Assembly (NCBI GenBank): GCA_016933175.1
Contig: JAFGBK010000004.1
Coordinates: 1-51,423, forward strand
Direction of reading: 5' to 3'
DNA length: 51,423 bases
Source: Candidatus Krumholzibacteriota bacterium
GTDB lineage: Bacteria > Krumholzibacteriota > Krumholzibacteriia > JACNKJ01
Both the position numbers and the translations under genes were made by a program. Below the pieces are notes generated by a model. That model did no database searches and was not told the DNA's origin. It worked only from the letters and a program-made list of their open reading frames with translations. This document shows, in pieces, positions 9,100-17,011 of this stretch; the first letter of the stretch is position 1, and every line of letters begins with the position of its first letter.

Positions 9100-10737
9100 T
9101 CAGCGCTCGTCCGTGTCCACCTGGATGACGAACACCGCGTCCGGCGCATGGACGTCGCCCACGGCCGGCAGCGTGTCGTCGGCGAGATACTGGGGCTCGC
9201 CGCCGCCGATGACGCAGTAGAAGGCCAGCTCCACCAGGGGCGGCACGCCACCCTCCAGATCCGGGTAGAGGCTGGTCCAGGGCACCGAGAACTCCACGCA
9301 GCTCGTGGAGGCCGCGAGCACCTGTCCGTCCAGGGCGGCGATGCTGGTCGGCGCCGCGATGTCCGTCACCTGGGGATCGTACTGGGTGGCCCAGACGCTG
9401 CCGGCGAAGTCGGCGCCGTAGCCGGCGACGGCGCTGATGTCGATGGTCTTGCGCAGGTGGTCGCCCACGGAGCCGCCGGAGATGGCGGAGAAGTCCGTGG
9501 TGCCCGTGCCGGCGCCGTAGTCCTTGTCCACGTAGATGTTCACGGTGTTGCCACCGCCGTCGAAGGAGCCGGAAACGGCGACGTAGAGCTGGTCGGCGTC
9601 CCAGTCCACGTGCAGGCCCTGGAAATCGTTGGTCGCGCCCCATCCGGAGTCGCCGGCGGGGTCCGTGAGGTCCGCGGTCCAACCGGCGTCCAGCGTCCCG
9701 TCGATGGTGCGCGTGTGCCAGGGCTGATCGGGGGTCGCCGCGGGCGTGGGATCGAGCGTCACGTCGACGCCCGTGACCTCGACGTCGCCCTCGACGTGGA
9801 CGCTGTCCACATCGGCGCTGGTGTAGCCCGGCGCGCTGACGCGCAGGTCGAAGGCGCCCGTGCTGAGGCCCTCGACCTTGTAATAGCCGGCGGCGTCCGT
9901 GCTGTCGCGGCCGGCCTCGAGCTGCGTGCCGTGCTCGAGTGCGACGACGATGGCCTCGGGCAAGACGGCGGGCGCGTCGCTGAAGAAGACGGTGCCGCTG
10001 ATGGCGCCGAAGACCTGGGTCAGCAGGATCGCCTGCGCGGGCGCGACGCCGTTCTCGACGCAGATGCCCGTCGCCGTGTTGTCCGTGGCGTAGCCTGTGG
10101 CCGTGACGCGTAGCCGGTAGACGCTGTCGGCCAGGGCATCGAAGGTGAAAGCGCCACCGGTGGCGTCGACGCTCCACAGCTCCTCGTGACCCAGCGGGCT
10201 CTCGGCCCAAAGCGTCACCGTCGCCGGTGTTGCCGGCGGATCGCCGTCGTAGGCCACCGTGCCCGTCAGGGTGCCCGTCGCCGCGGGCGGATTCGTGGAG
10301 TAGCGCAGCGTCTCGTCATTGAACTGCATGGTGTAGAAGCCGTTGCCGCCCACCAGGGGCAGGGAGATGTTGTCCGGGCTGTCGGCCATCTCCGCCTGGC
10401 CCAGGGAACCGCCCGCGCCGAAGTTCTGGTTGGACCAGCTGCCGTCGTGGCTGAACTTGAACACGATGTTGCCATCGCTGACATCCGCGTCCAGCAGGGA
10501 GAAGGTGATCTCCCAGGTGTTGTCGGCCACCAGGGTCAGGTTGTTGCGGGGATCCGCCGGATCCCAGCTGATGCCCGAGAAATCGCCGTTCATCTGGATG
10601 CTGTTGAAGTTGGCGAAGTAGAGGAGCGCCGAGCCCGGCGGCTCCAGGGTGGGGCCCACGGGATTGGGCAGGCAGCTCGGTCCGGCGGCGAGCAGGGCCG
10701 CCAGGGCGGCGAGTGCGATGAGGTGGCGCTTGCGCAT
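9100..10737 (-). CDS. Multidomain secreted (lipo)protein: X25-like, two CarboxypepD_reg-like and a DOMON-like domain
   Basis: This is the last gene of the six-gene minus-strand operon; its ATG at 10737 follows GGAGG and it has 545 residues. The signal sequence ends at AAGPSC; Cys22 could be lipidated, though the lipobox is not canonical. About 35-147 is an X25/SusE-like sandwich with SGISWDPADP and a KFSHDGSW strand. About 153-232 and 245-330 are two CarboxypepD_reg-like beta sandwiches (TGTLTGTV, GAISGTVFF, DAAGYYKV). About 345-545 is a DOMON/CBM9-like module starting IDGTLDAGWTADL. There is no FlgD-type sorting domain, consistent with lipid anchoring. The composition suggests a surface or periplasmic glucan-binding protein analogous to SusE/SusF, but homology to those is not claimed. 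Confidence 0.72.
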   Translation of the reverse strand: MRKRHLIALAALAALLAAGPSCLPNPVGPTLEPPGSALLYFANFNSIQMNGDFSGISWDPADPRNNLTLVADNTWEITFSLLDADVSDGNIVFKFSHDGSWSNQNFGAGGSLGQAEMADSPDNISLPLVGGNGFYTMQFNDETLRYSTNPPAATGTLTGTVAYDGDPPATPATVTLWAESPLGHEELWSVDATGGAFTFDALADSVYRLRVTATGYATDNTATGICVENGVAPAQAILLTQVFGAISGTVFFSDAPAVLPEAIVVALEHGTQLEAGRDSTDAAGYYKVEGLSTGAFDLRVSAPGYTSADVDSVHVEGDVEVTGVDVTLDPTPAATPDQPWHTRTIDGTLDAGWTADLTDPAGDSGWGATNDFQGLHVDWDADQLYVAVSGSFDGGGNTVNIYVDKDYGAGTGTTDFSAISGGSVGDHLRKTIDISAVAGYGADFAGSVWATQYDPQVTDIAAPTSIAALDGQVLAASTSCVEFSVPWTSLYPDLEGGVPPLVELAFYCVIGGGEPQYLADDTLPAVGDVHAPDAVFVIQVDTDER

Positions 10738-10749
10738 AGGGGCCTCCGG

Positions 10750-11163
10750 CTACTTGACCACGAGCAGCGAGTTGGTGAACCCGCCTTCGGTGGCGGTGTC
10801 CGGGTTGCTGGGATCCGTGACCCAGGTGTTGTTGTCCTTGACGAACTTGTACTGGTAGCGGCCGGGCGCCAGGTCCACGACGATGGTCCAGATGCCGTCG
10901 CCGTCGGGATCGGTCATGCGCCCGATGGTGTTGTCGTAGCGCGCGGCGGGGCTGGACGTGCCGCCCCAGTCGTTGCCGGGCCAGTTGCCCGCCAGGGTCA
11001 CCACGGTGGCGGCGGGCGCCTCGTACTGGAACAGGACGCCGCCCTCCACGCGGTGAGGAGGGGGCAGGCGCTTCTTGATCAGGTCCTTGTAGGCGCAACC
11101 CGGCGCGTCGGCCAGCAGGACCGCCAGCGTGGCGAGGAAGAGTGTCGTTCGGCTCCGTCGCAT
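10750..11163 (-). CDS. Small CBM48 glycogen-binding (lipo)protein
   Basis: This 137-residue protein starts at 11163 after GGGAGGAC. Its signal sequence ends near ADAPGC, so Cys23 may be lipidated (weak lipobox). Nearly all of the mature chain (about 40-137) is one AMPK-beta/CBM48-type glycogen-binding domain. Landmarks are VTLAGNWPGNDWGG, DGDGIWTIVVDLAPG, RYQYKFV, NTWVTDP and a terminal NSLLVVK. The tryptophans, lysine and asparagine that contact glucan in AMPK beta have counterparts here. It lies 12 bases upstream of the next gene in the operon and 18 bases after the CBM48-barrel gene. It is most likely a free glucan-binding component of the same envelope complex. Confidence 0.8.
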   Translation of the reverse strand: MRRSRTTLFLATLAVLLADAPGCAYKDLIKKRLPPPHRVEGGVLFQYEAPAATVVTLAGNWPGNDWGGTSSPAARYDNTIGRMTDPDGDGIWTIVVDLAPGRYQYKFVKDNNTWVTDPSNPDTATEGGFTNSLLVVK

Positions 11164-11181
11164 GTCCGTCCTCCCGGGGGG

Positions 11182-13272
11182 CTAGAAGGTGAATCGCCCC
11201 TCGAGGGTGATGCGCTGGACGTCGCGCAGGGCGTCCTCGGCGCGCAGGAGCAAGGCGCCCAGGCGCGAGTAGTTGGTGCGCAGGGCGTTCTCGTCGGCGC
11301 CCTGCTCGGCCAGGTACTCCCGGCGGCCATGGGGCTTGAAAGTCTTGGTGCGGGGGTCCAGCCAGTAGGGATTCACGCCCCAGCCCAGGGAGAGGGTGGC
11401 GGCGCGCCCGACGTGATAGCTCAGCGCTACGAAGTGGTCGACGAAGGTTTCGTCGATGTCGAGGAACTCGTGGTCGTAGGTGGCCACGCGAGCGTTGTAG
11501 AGCAGGGACCAGTCCGGATTGAAGCGCCAGTTCCACTCCTGCTCCAGGTCCCAGTAGAGGGGCCGGCGGTCCAGGCGCGTGGCCGAGACGCTGGCTGACA
11601 GCGCCAGGTCCAGGTCGCCCTGCTTCCCGCGGGCCAGGGGCAGCTGCAGGCTCTGCCTGATCACCGAGGCGCTGCGGTAGCCCACCAGGCCGTACTTGTC
11701 CAGGGGCAGCTGGTCGCCGTCGATCCAGAGATTGCCGGCGCCCATCCAGCCATCGGCGAACCAGAAGTGGTCGCCCCAGACCAGGCCGTCCTCGAAGCGA
11801 AACTCCTCTTGTTCCAGTCCCAGGCGGTAGGATGCGTCGCCCCGCGCCCAGTGCAGAGCGAGGGCGTAGCTGCGCGCCGCCGCCGACTGGTCCGGCACCG
11901 CGACGCCCGCCGGGAAGTCTTCAACCAGATGATCGTAGGTGTTGCGGTTCCGCTGGTAGCGGTGGGAGAGAGCGACGCGCCACGATTCGCCGAGGTCGAT
12001 CGCGGCCGTGACCAGGATTCCCCTCGTGTCCTGCAGTTCCCAGCTCCGCTCGTCCTGGAAGGTCTCCGTGTAGGACTCGCCGTCCAGCTTCTCGTAGGCC
12101 CGGTCCTTCGCCTGCAGCGTGGCCGTGCCGTAGACGTACTCGACGGCCGTCTGCAGCCACGGCGTCCAGTCCTGGCGGTAGGTCAGGCCGTGGACCAGGT
12201 TGTTCTGGACGGTGCGGTAGTTGACGCGCGTCAGCGTGGTGTCGACGATGCTGCCCGTCTGGACGAAGAGGTTGCCCGGCTTGATGCCGCGCTTGGCGTG
12301 GCCCACGTAGGTCAGCTCGGCGCCGCCGAAGACGCGCTGGAACTCGAGGGCGAGGTCGTCGCGGTAGCCTGCGTTGATGACATAGGAATAAATGACAGCT
12401 GTTCCCAGGCTGTCGGCCGGACGTATCGGATCGGGCCGGTAGGGCTGATCGAGGCCGGCGTCCGCAGCCAGGGCCGTAACCGTGACCTTGCCTGGCAGGG
12501 TTCCGAAGAACAGGGCGCCGGCCGCGTCCAGGCCGTAGTCCTCCGCGTAGGTGCCCACCTGCCCCACCAGCCGCAGGGGGTCGTCGCTGGCCCAGATGTC
12601 CACGTTCTCGAAGAGGTCCAGGGTGAAGCTCGGCCGCGTCAGGCTGAGCCGCGCCCGCTGGAGGTTGAGCCGCGTGCGCCACATCTCCGAGGGATCCGCG
12701 ATGTTGTCGATGTTCAGCTCGGCGAGGCCGCGCAGGGAGGGGTTGAGGGTCGCTTCCAGGGCCAGGTTGATGTCGTGGGTGGGCTTCTCCAGCAGGACGC
12801 GGTCGCCCTCGCGCGCCACGGCTTCCAGCTGGTAGAGCGCATAGTAGAAACCGCCGATGGTGAGCTGGCTGTTGAGCAGGGAGGGCAGCCTGCCGCCCCC
12901 CGCGGTATCCTCGACGACGCTGCCGTCGCCGGCCACCTTGATCCAGGAGTTGCCGTACTCGCCCCGGGTGCGGGGATTGCTCGGATCGGCGATCCAGTTG
13001 CCGTCCACGACGAACTTGTACTCGTGCTCGCCGGATCCCAGGTCGATCACCACACGCCAGACGCCGTCGTCGCCCAGCAGGAGGCGCGTGGCGTTGGTGC
13101 TCCAGCCGTTGTACTCGCCGGCCCAGGAGACCTGGCGCGCGGCGGGGTCGCGGTAGCTGAACTCGATGCCGCCCGTCACCTGGCGGGGATAGTCCGCGGC
13201 GGCCGCCTGGGCCAGCAGGAGGCCGGCCGCGGCCAGGAGCGCGAGGAGCGGAGCGTCATATCGTCGCTTCAT
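11182..13272 (-). CDS. Outer-membrane beta-barrel with N-terminal CBM48 glycogen-binding domain
   Basis: This 696-residue protein has a signal peptide (cleavage near AAA-DY). Residues about 30-110 form a CBM48 domain: VSWAGEYNGWSTNA, DGVWRVVIDL, HEYKFVVDGNWIADP and GNSWIKV. All four typical glucan contacts (Trp, Lys, Trp, Asn) are present. The remaining 580 residues are alternating amphipathic strands rich in Tyr, Trp and Arg, ending in a terminal Phe (GRFTF), as expected for an outer-membrane barrel. I see no TonB box or plug domain, so it differs from SusC. It could be a porin for maltodextrins that tethers glucan on one face; whether CBM48 faces the periplasm or the outside is not known. 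Confidence 0.75.
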   Translation of the reverse strand: MKRRYDAPLLALLAAAGLLLAQAAAADYPRQVTGGIEFSYRDPAARQVSWAGEYNGWSTNATRLLLGDDGVWRVVIDLGSGEHEYKFVVDGNWIADPSNPRTRGEYGNSWIKVAGDGSVVEDTAGGGRLPSLLNSQLTIGGFYYALYQLEAVAREGDRVLLEKPTHDINLALEATLNPSLRGLAELNIDNIADPSEMWRTRLNLQRARLSLTRPSFTLDLFENVDIWASDDPLRLVGQVGTYAEDYGLDAAGALFFGTLPGKVTVTALAADAGLDQPYRPDPIRPADSLGTAVIYSYVINAGYRDDLALEFQRVFGGAELTYVGHAKRGIKPGNLFVQTGSIVDTTLTRVNYRTVQNNLVHGLTYRQDWTPWLQTAVEYVYGTATLQAKDRAYEKLDGESYTETFQDERSWELQDTRGILVTAAIDLGESWRVALSHRYQRNRNTYDHLVEDFPAGVAVPDQSAAARSYALALHWARGDASYRLGLEQEEFRFEDGLVWGDHFWFADGWMGAGNLWIDGDQLPLDKYGLVGYRSASVIRQSLQLPLARGKQGDLDLALSASVSATRLDRRPLYWDLEQEWNWRFNPDWSLLYNARVATYDHEFLDIDETFVDHFVALSYHVGRAATLSLGWGVNPYWLDPRTKTFKPHGRREYLAEQGADENALRTNYSRLGALLLRAEDALRDVQRITLEGRFTF

Positions 13273-13285
13273 GGCGTGCCTCTTC

Positions 13286-14845
13286 TCAGAACCATGTCTT
13301 GGCGAGGAGCTTGAACTCGTCGCGCATCGTACCGCCGGACTCGAAGTCGGCGTCGTTGGTCAGCTCGCCCCAGTCCCCGTACCACTCCGGCCCGTAGGAC
13401 GCGAAGAGCTCCAGGTTGTCGTGGGGGCGGTACTGGAGCTGGGTGAAGAGCATCTGCCGCGCCTCGACGGCGTCGCTGGCCACCATGTAGCGGTTGTACC
13501 ACTTCCAGGCCGGCGACAGGTTGATCGTCGTCTCCAGGCCGAAGATGCGCTTCTCGTCGTCGGTCTCCCAGTCCTTGATCTTGAACTGGGTCTTGAGCCA
13601 GGCCAGCTTGTTCTCGACGACGAGCTCGAAGAGCCAGTCATGGTGATCGTAGTCGTGGCCCAGGAAGGACTCGTCGGTGCGGTTGTGCGCCAGGCTGGCC
13701 TTGAAGCCGTTGATGAACTCCACGTAGATCTTCTGGTTGAGCCACTGCCTCGGATCGTCCGTGACCAGCGGATTGTCCGCATCGTCCACGCTGTTGACGT
13801 AGGCGTCGCAGTGGCGCTCCCGCCCCCAGTCCAGGTTGTAGACGACGGCCCGCTGGGGCAGGCGGTAGTAGGTGGCGAAGAAGTGGCCCACGCGGTCGGA
13901 GGCGTCGTTGCCCTGGTAGTTGCGGTAGTCCCGGCCCACGCGCCAGTAGCCGGCGCTGACCGTGTAGTGTCCGACGCGGTGGTCGCCGACAGTGAAGCTG
14001 CGGATCTCGGCGCGCAGGGCGCCGTCACGCGGCAGGAAGCCTTCCAGGCCCTGGCCCAGGGTACCGTGGTCCCAGGCCGCCCCGTTCCAGCCCGTGTCGG
14101 CCAGGCCCTCGGCCGGCACGCGGCTCTCGGCGTACTCCAGCGACAGGTCGGCCCAGCCCGCGACCCACAGGGCGTCCAGGGCGCCAACCTCGTTGTACTG
14201 CTTCGTGTGCAGCGCCCTGACCGGCCCGTAGACCTTGCGCAGGTAGGTGCCGCCCAGGTAGCTGCCGGCGTCGTCCAGGCGCCGCGTCAGGCGCAGGATG
14301 TGGACGTCGTCGGTCCGCGCGACCGCGTCCGTCTGGTGGGCGTCCTGGCTCGAGAAGTCGCTGAGGACATAGGTGGCGTTCCACGGCCCCCGCCAGGTGT
14401 CCAGGCGGACGCCCTGGCCGTTGTTGCCGTCGCTGACGTTGTCCTCGTTGACGAGCTGCAGCAGGTGGTTGCCCACCCAGTGGCGCCGCTCGCGCGCGAA
14501 GAGAAAGCTCTCGAAGCCCCGGTCGCCCCGGTCGAGGCGGTACTTGAGGTGCCCCTCCTGCAGGAAGAGGCTCGGCTGGGGGACGGGGCTGTTCCAGGCG
14601 TCCCAGCGGCCGCCGAATTTCACCCAGACCTCGCCCTCGCCGCCGATGCCGCTGAGGAGCTTGAGCTCGTAGTACTGGTTGGGCCGCCAGACATTCCAGG
14701 GGTACTCGTCGTTGACGCGGACGCCGGACAGGTTGGCCTCCCAGTAGCCGTTGAGCTTCGTGGCGGCGCCGGCCGGCCCGGCGGCGGCGAGCAGGAGCAG
14801 CGACGCGAGGGCGAGCGCCATCGGGCGGCACAGCGCGCGCCTCAT
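13286..14845 (-). CDS. Outer-membrane porin-like beta-barrel
   Basis: The start at 14845 is chosen because its ATG overlaps the upstream gene's TGA (ATGA) and begins a signal peptide (cleavage near AGA-AT); the frame stays open further upstream, but that part does not look like protein. The product has 519 residues. It is rich in aromatic residues with alternating strands (for example WEANLSGVRV, YYELKLLSG, HLKYRLDRG) and ends in a terminal Phe (LLAKTWF), all typical of outer-membrane barrels. No known porin family signature is recognised. Tight coupling to the PorV-like gene upstream and the CBM48-barrel 13 bases downstream suggests it serves the same glucan system, as a channel or structural partner. 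Confidence 0.7.
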   Translation of the reverse strand: MRRALCRPMALALASLLLLAAAGPAGAATKLNGYWEANLSGVRVNDEYPWNVWRPNQYYELKLLSGIGGEGEVWVKFGGRWDAWNSPVPQPSLFLQEGHLKYRLDRGDRGFESFLFARERRHWVGNHLLQLVNEDNVSDGNNGQGVRLDTWRGPWNATYVLSDFSSQDAHQTDAVARTDDVHILRLTRRLDDAGSYLGGTYLRKVYGPVRALHTKQYNEVGALDALWVAGWADLSLEYAESRVPAEGLADTGWNGAAWDHGTLGQGLEGFLPRDGALRAEIRSFTVGDHRVGHYTVSAGYWRVGRDYRNYQGNDASDRVGHFFATYYRLPQRAVVYNLDWGRERHCDAYVNSVDDADNPLVTDDPRQWLNQKIYVEFINGFKASLAHNRTDESFLGHDYDHHDWLFELVVENKLAWLKTQFKIKDWETDDEKRIFGLETTINLSPAWKWYNRYMVASDAVEARQMLFTQLQYRPHDNLELFASYGPEWYGDWGELTNDADFESGGTMRDEFKLLAKTWF

Positions 14846-15729
14846 GGCGTCCCTCTCGCCGGGCCGAGCAGGAAGCGCAAGGAGAAGACGAGGCTGGTGC
14901 CCAGATCGCCCCGGCTCTCGTAGGAGCCGTCGAAGCGCCAGCGCTCGGCGTCCACGCCGAAGCCGGCGCTGGCGTAGTTGCGGCCGGCGCCGCCGCGCAC
15001 GCGGAAGGCCTCGAAGAAGCTCAGCTCGGCGCCGAAGTTGATGCGGTCGTCCCGGCCCTCCTGCCAGACGTGCTCGGCGCCCAGCATCAGGTCGCCCCGC
15101 CAGCGGAAGGCCACGCCGCTGCGATGGAGCCGGGCGGCGGCCCGCCAGCGCGGCCGCCCGCCGAGCAGGGTCATGTCGCCGCAGGCGAGATTCTCGGCCA
15201 CGTGGGCCACGCGCAGGAAGGAGAGGGGCTCGACGGTGAGGGCCGCGTCCACGGCCCAGGTGCGGAAGTCGCCCTGGTAGTCGTGTCCCGAGTAGGCCGG
15301 CGCCGCGACCTGCAGGCCCTTGAGGCTCGCGCCCAGGCCGACGAGGGCGCCCGTGCGCCGGTGCTCCAGGCTCCAGGCCCCGCCGAGGGCCAGGACATCC
15401 TCGGTCCAGAGGTCGCTGTCGCCGAAGCGGTGCCAGGACACGCCCAGGCCGGCCGGCCCCCAGGGCTGCGCCCAGGCCGCCGACCAGGAGCGCAGGCCCG
15501 AGTCGAACCAGTCGCGCGTCATCAGCAGGGCGCTGCCCTCGCCGATGAAGCCCAGGTCGGCGGGGTTGCCCAGCACGGCGTCGGCGCCCTGGCAGAAGAC
15601 GCTCTGGACGCCGCCCATGGCCGTGCTGCGCCCGCCCGGCATGACGGTGTCGAAGGGCAGGGCGCGCGCGCCCGCCGCGCCGAGAGCGAGCAGCGCCGCC
15701 GCCAGGCGCCAGGCCGCCGCGCGTCTCAT
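14842..15729 (-). CDS. PorV/PorQ-like outer-membrane protein
   Basis: This 295-residue protein has a signal peptide (cleavage near ARA-LP). The mature N-terminus has PGGRSTAMGGVQSVF followed by DAVLGNPADLGF, the hallmark of the PorV/PorQ (UPF0164) barrel family. Further on are alternating beta strands such as AGLGVSWHRF and GALVGLGASLKGL. In the type IX system PorV shuttles sorted substrates from the translocon to the attachment complex. Here it overlaps by ATGA with the upstream sorted DOMON protein and with the downstream barrel. That arrangement suggests a dedicated PorV paralogue for this locus rather than the general secretion component; this is inference. Confidence 0.68.
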   Translation of the reverse strand: MRRAAAWRLAAALLALGAAGARALPFDTVMPGGRSTAMGGVQSVFCQGADAVLGNPADLGFIGEGSALLMTRDWFDSGLRSWSAAWAQPWGPAGLGVSWHRFGDSDLWTEDVLALGGAWSLEHRRTGALVGLGASLKGLQVAAPAYSGHDYQGDFRTWAVDAALTVEPLSFLRVAHVAENLACGDMTLLGGRPRWRAAARLHRSGVAFRWRGDLMLGAEHVWQEGRDDRINFGAELSFFEAFRVRGGAGRNYASAGFGVDAERWRFDGSYESRGDLGTSLVFSLRFLLGPARGTP

Positions 15730-16883
15730 CGCAGCACCGCAAGGGGCAGGTTTACGCGGTCGCTGAAGCCGGCCTGGAAGCGCATGAGGTAGACGCCGGC
15801 CGCCACGGGCCGATCGGAGTCATCGCGGCCGTCCCAGGTGAGCAGGTAGTCCTTGTTGGCGCCGGCCAGGAACTGCTCACAGTGGCGGACCCGGCGGCCG
15901 AGGGGATCGTAGACGCGCACGGTGACGGGCGCGTCCGTGGAGAGGCGGAAGCGCACCTCGGCCTGGTCCTCGATGCCGTCGCCGTCGGGGCTGAAGGCGC
16001 GCCGCAGGGCCTCCATCTGCAGGAACTTGAGCTGGACCTGGGGCGCGTCCGGGGCCCAGACGAAGCGCAGGGGCGGCTCGTCGCCGAAGGCGTCGCCCGT
16101 CCGCCCGGCCGGGGCGACGCCCAGGTCCGGCTTGCCGTCGAGGTCGCGGTCGACGGCAAGGATGGCGAAGTTGTTGATGAAGGCCTGGTCGCCGGAGTTC
16201 GCCGGCATGCCGATGGTGTTGTTGGGCGCGCAGTCGGGACCGCTCAGGCCGTCGGCGCCCGTGACCAGGACCGCCACCAGGGCCACCTCGGCGCCCGCCG
16301 GCACCGTTCCCACGGCTGAGGGATAGAGCGAGGCCCAGGCCAGGGCCACCTCCATGGACGCTCCGGGCCGGCCCTGGCTGAACGTCGCCTTGGCCTTGAT
16401 GTAGGTTCCATCCACGGTGACCTGATCGACCTGGCTCGAGGCGCCCGCGCGCAGCCGCCAGTACTGGGGGTCCGTGTTGTTGTCCCAGGTCCCGAAGAAG
16501 GAGTCGGGACGGTGGCCGAAGAAGAAGAGCTTGCGTCGCCACGAGTTGAGCCGGTCGGCGTCCTCGATGCCGCCGAGGGGGTCGGAGTCGAGGAAGAGCA
16601 TGATGTTGTTGTCCCAGCAGCGGCCGTCCACCGCGACGTAGATGTTCAGGGAGTCCCAGCTCACGTGGAGCTGGTTGATGTCGTTGTTCTCGCCCCACCA
16701 GGAGTCGAAGGCCAGCTCCTCGGAGGGGTGGAAGACGGTCTCGTCCGCGGCGAAGTCGGACGAGTCGCCGTCGATGAGGATGTCGCGGTTTGTGGCCGAG
16801 GTGGCCGAGGCCGGCCCGGCGATCAGGGCCAGCGCGGTGGCAGCCGCCAGGGCGGCCGCGAGGGCGAGGCGGCGTCGGCGCAT
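15726..16883 (-). CDS. Secreted DOMON-like protein with FlgD-type C-terminal domain
   Basis: This is the first gene of the minus-strand operon, 385 residues, with a signal peptide ending near ASA-TS. Residues about 33-260 form a DOMON/CBM9-like sandwich: IDGDSSDF, a QLHVSWDSLNIYVAVDG strand and MLFLDSDPLGG. The same pattern occurs in the GH57 and 823-residue proteins. The C-terminus (about 300-385) is a FlgD-like domain of the AFSPDGDGIED type, with VRVYDPLGRRV and WDGRDDSDRPVAAGVY. It lacks the PNPFNP form of the plus-strand proteins, so it may be sorted differently. It overlaps the PorV-like gene by ATGA. It is probably a surface glycan-binding protein; the ligand is unproven. Confidence 0.72.
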   Translation of the reverse strand: MRRRRLALAAALAAATALALIAGPASATSATNRDILIDGDSSDFAADETVFHPSEELAFDSWWGENNDINQLHVSWDSLNIYVAVDGRCWDNNIMLFLDSDPLGGIEDADRLNSWRRKLFFFGHRPDSFFGTWDNNTDPQYWRLRAGASSQVDQVTVDGTYIKAKATFSQGRPGASMEVALAWASLYPSAVGTVPAGAEVALVAVLVTGADGLSGPDCAPNNTIGMPANSGDQAFINNFAILAVDRDLDGKPDLGVAPAGRTGDAFGDEPPLRFVWAPDAPQVQLKFLQMEALRRAFSPDGDGIEDQAEVRFRLSTDAPVTVRVYDPLGRRVRHCEQFLAGANKDYLLTWDGRDDSDRPVAAGVYLMRFQAGFSDRVNLPLAVLR

Positions 16884-16913
16884 GCTGTGGGATCCCCCGT
16901 GGGTTGAGCGCGC

Positions 16914-16942
16914 AGCCTAGCAAAAGCGACCGGTCGGCGCAA
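16914..16942 (-). promoter_or_regulatory. Probable promoter of the six-gene outer-membrane operon
   Basis: On the minus strand TTGCGC (16942-16937), 17 bases, then TAGGCT (16919-16914) preceded by TGC. The hexamers are weak, but spacing and the TGn extension fit. It is back to back with the GH133 promoter. Confidence 0.35.
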
Positions 16943-16957
16943 GGCGCCCGCGGCGGC

Positions 16958-16986
16958 TCGACAGGGCGCAGGCCGTCTGCTAGCAT
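16958..16986 (+). promoter_or_regulatory. Promoter of the debranching enzyme/maltodextrin import operon
   Basis: TCGACA (16958-16963), exactly 17 bases, then TAGCAT (16981-16986) preceded by TGC. The -35 matches TTGACA at five of six positions. The start codon at 17012 follows about 20 bases after the expected transcription start. Confidence 0.5.
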
Positions 16987-17011
16987 TCCTTCCTTTCCTG
17001 CGGGGGAATGC

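Noticed and set aside
14845-15742. Upstream extension of the porin-like gene in the same frame
   Set aside because: The extension is Arg/Gly-rich and lies over the PorV-like gene in another frame. The ATGA overlap and signal peptide support the start at 14845.
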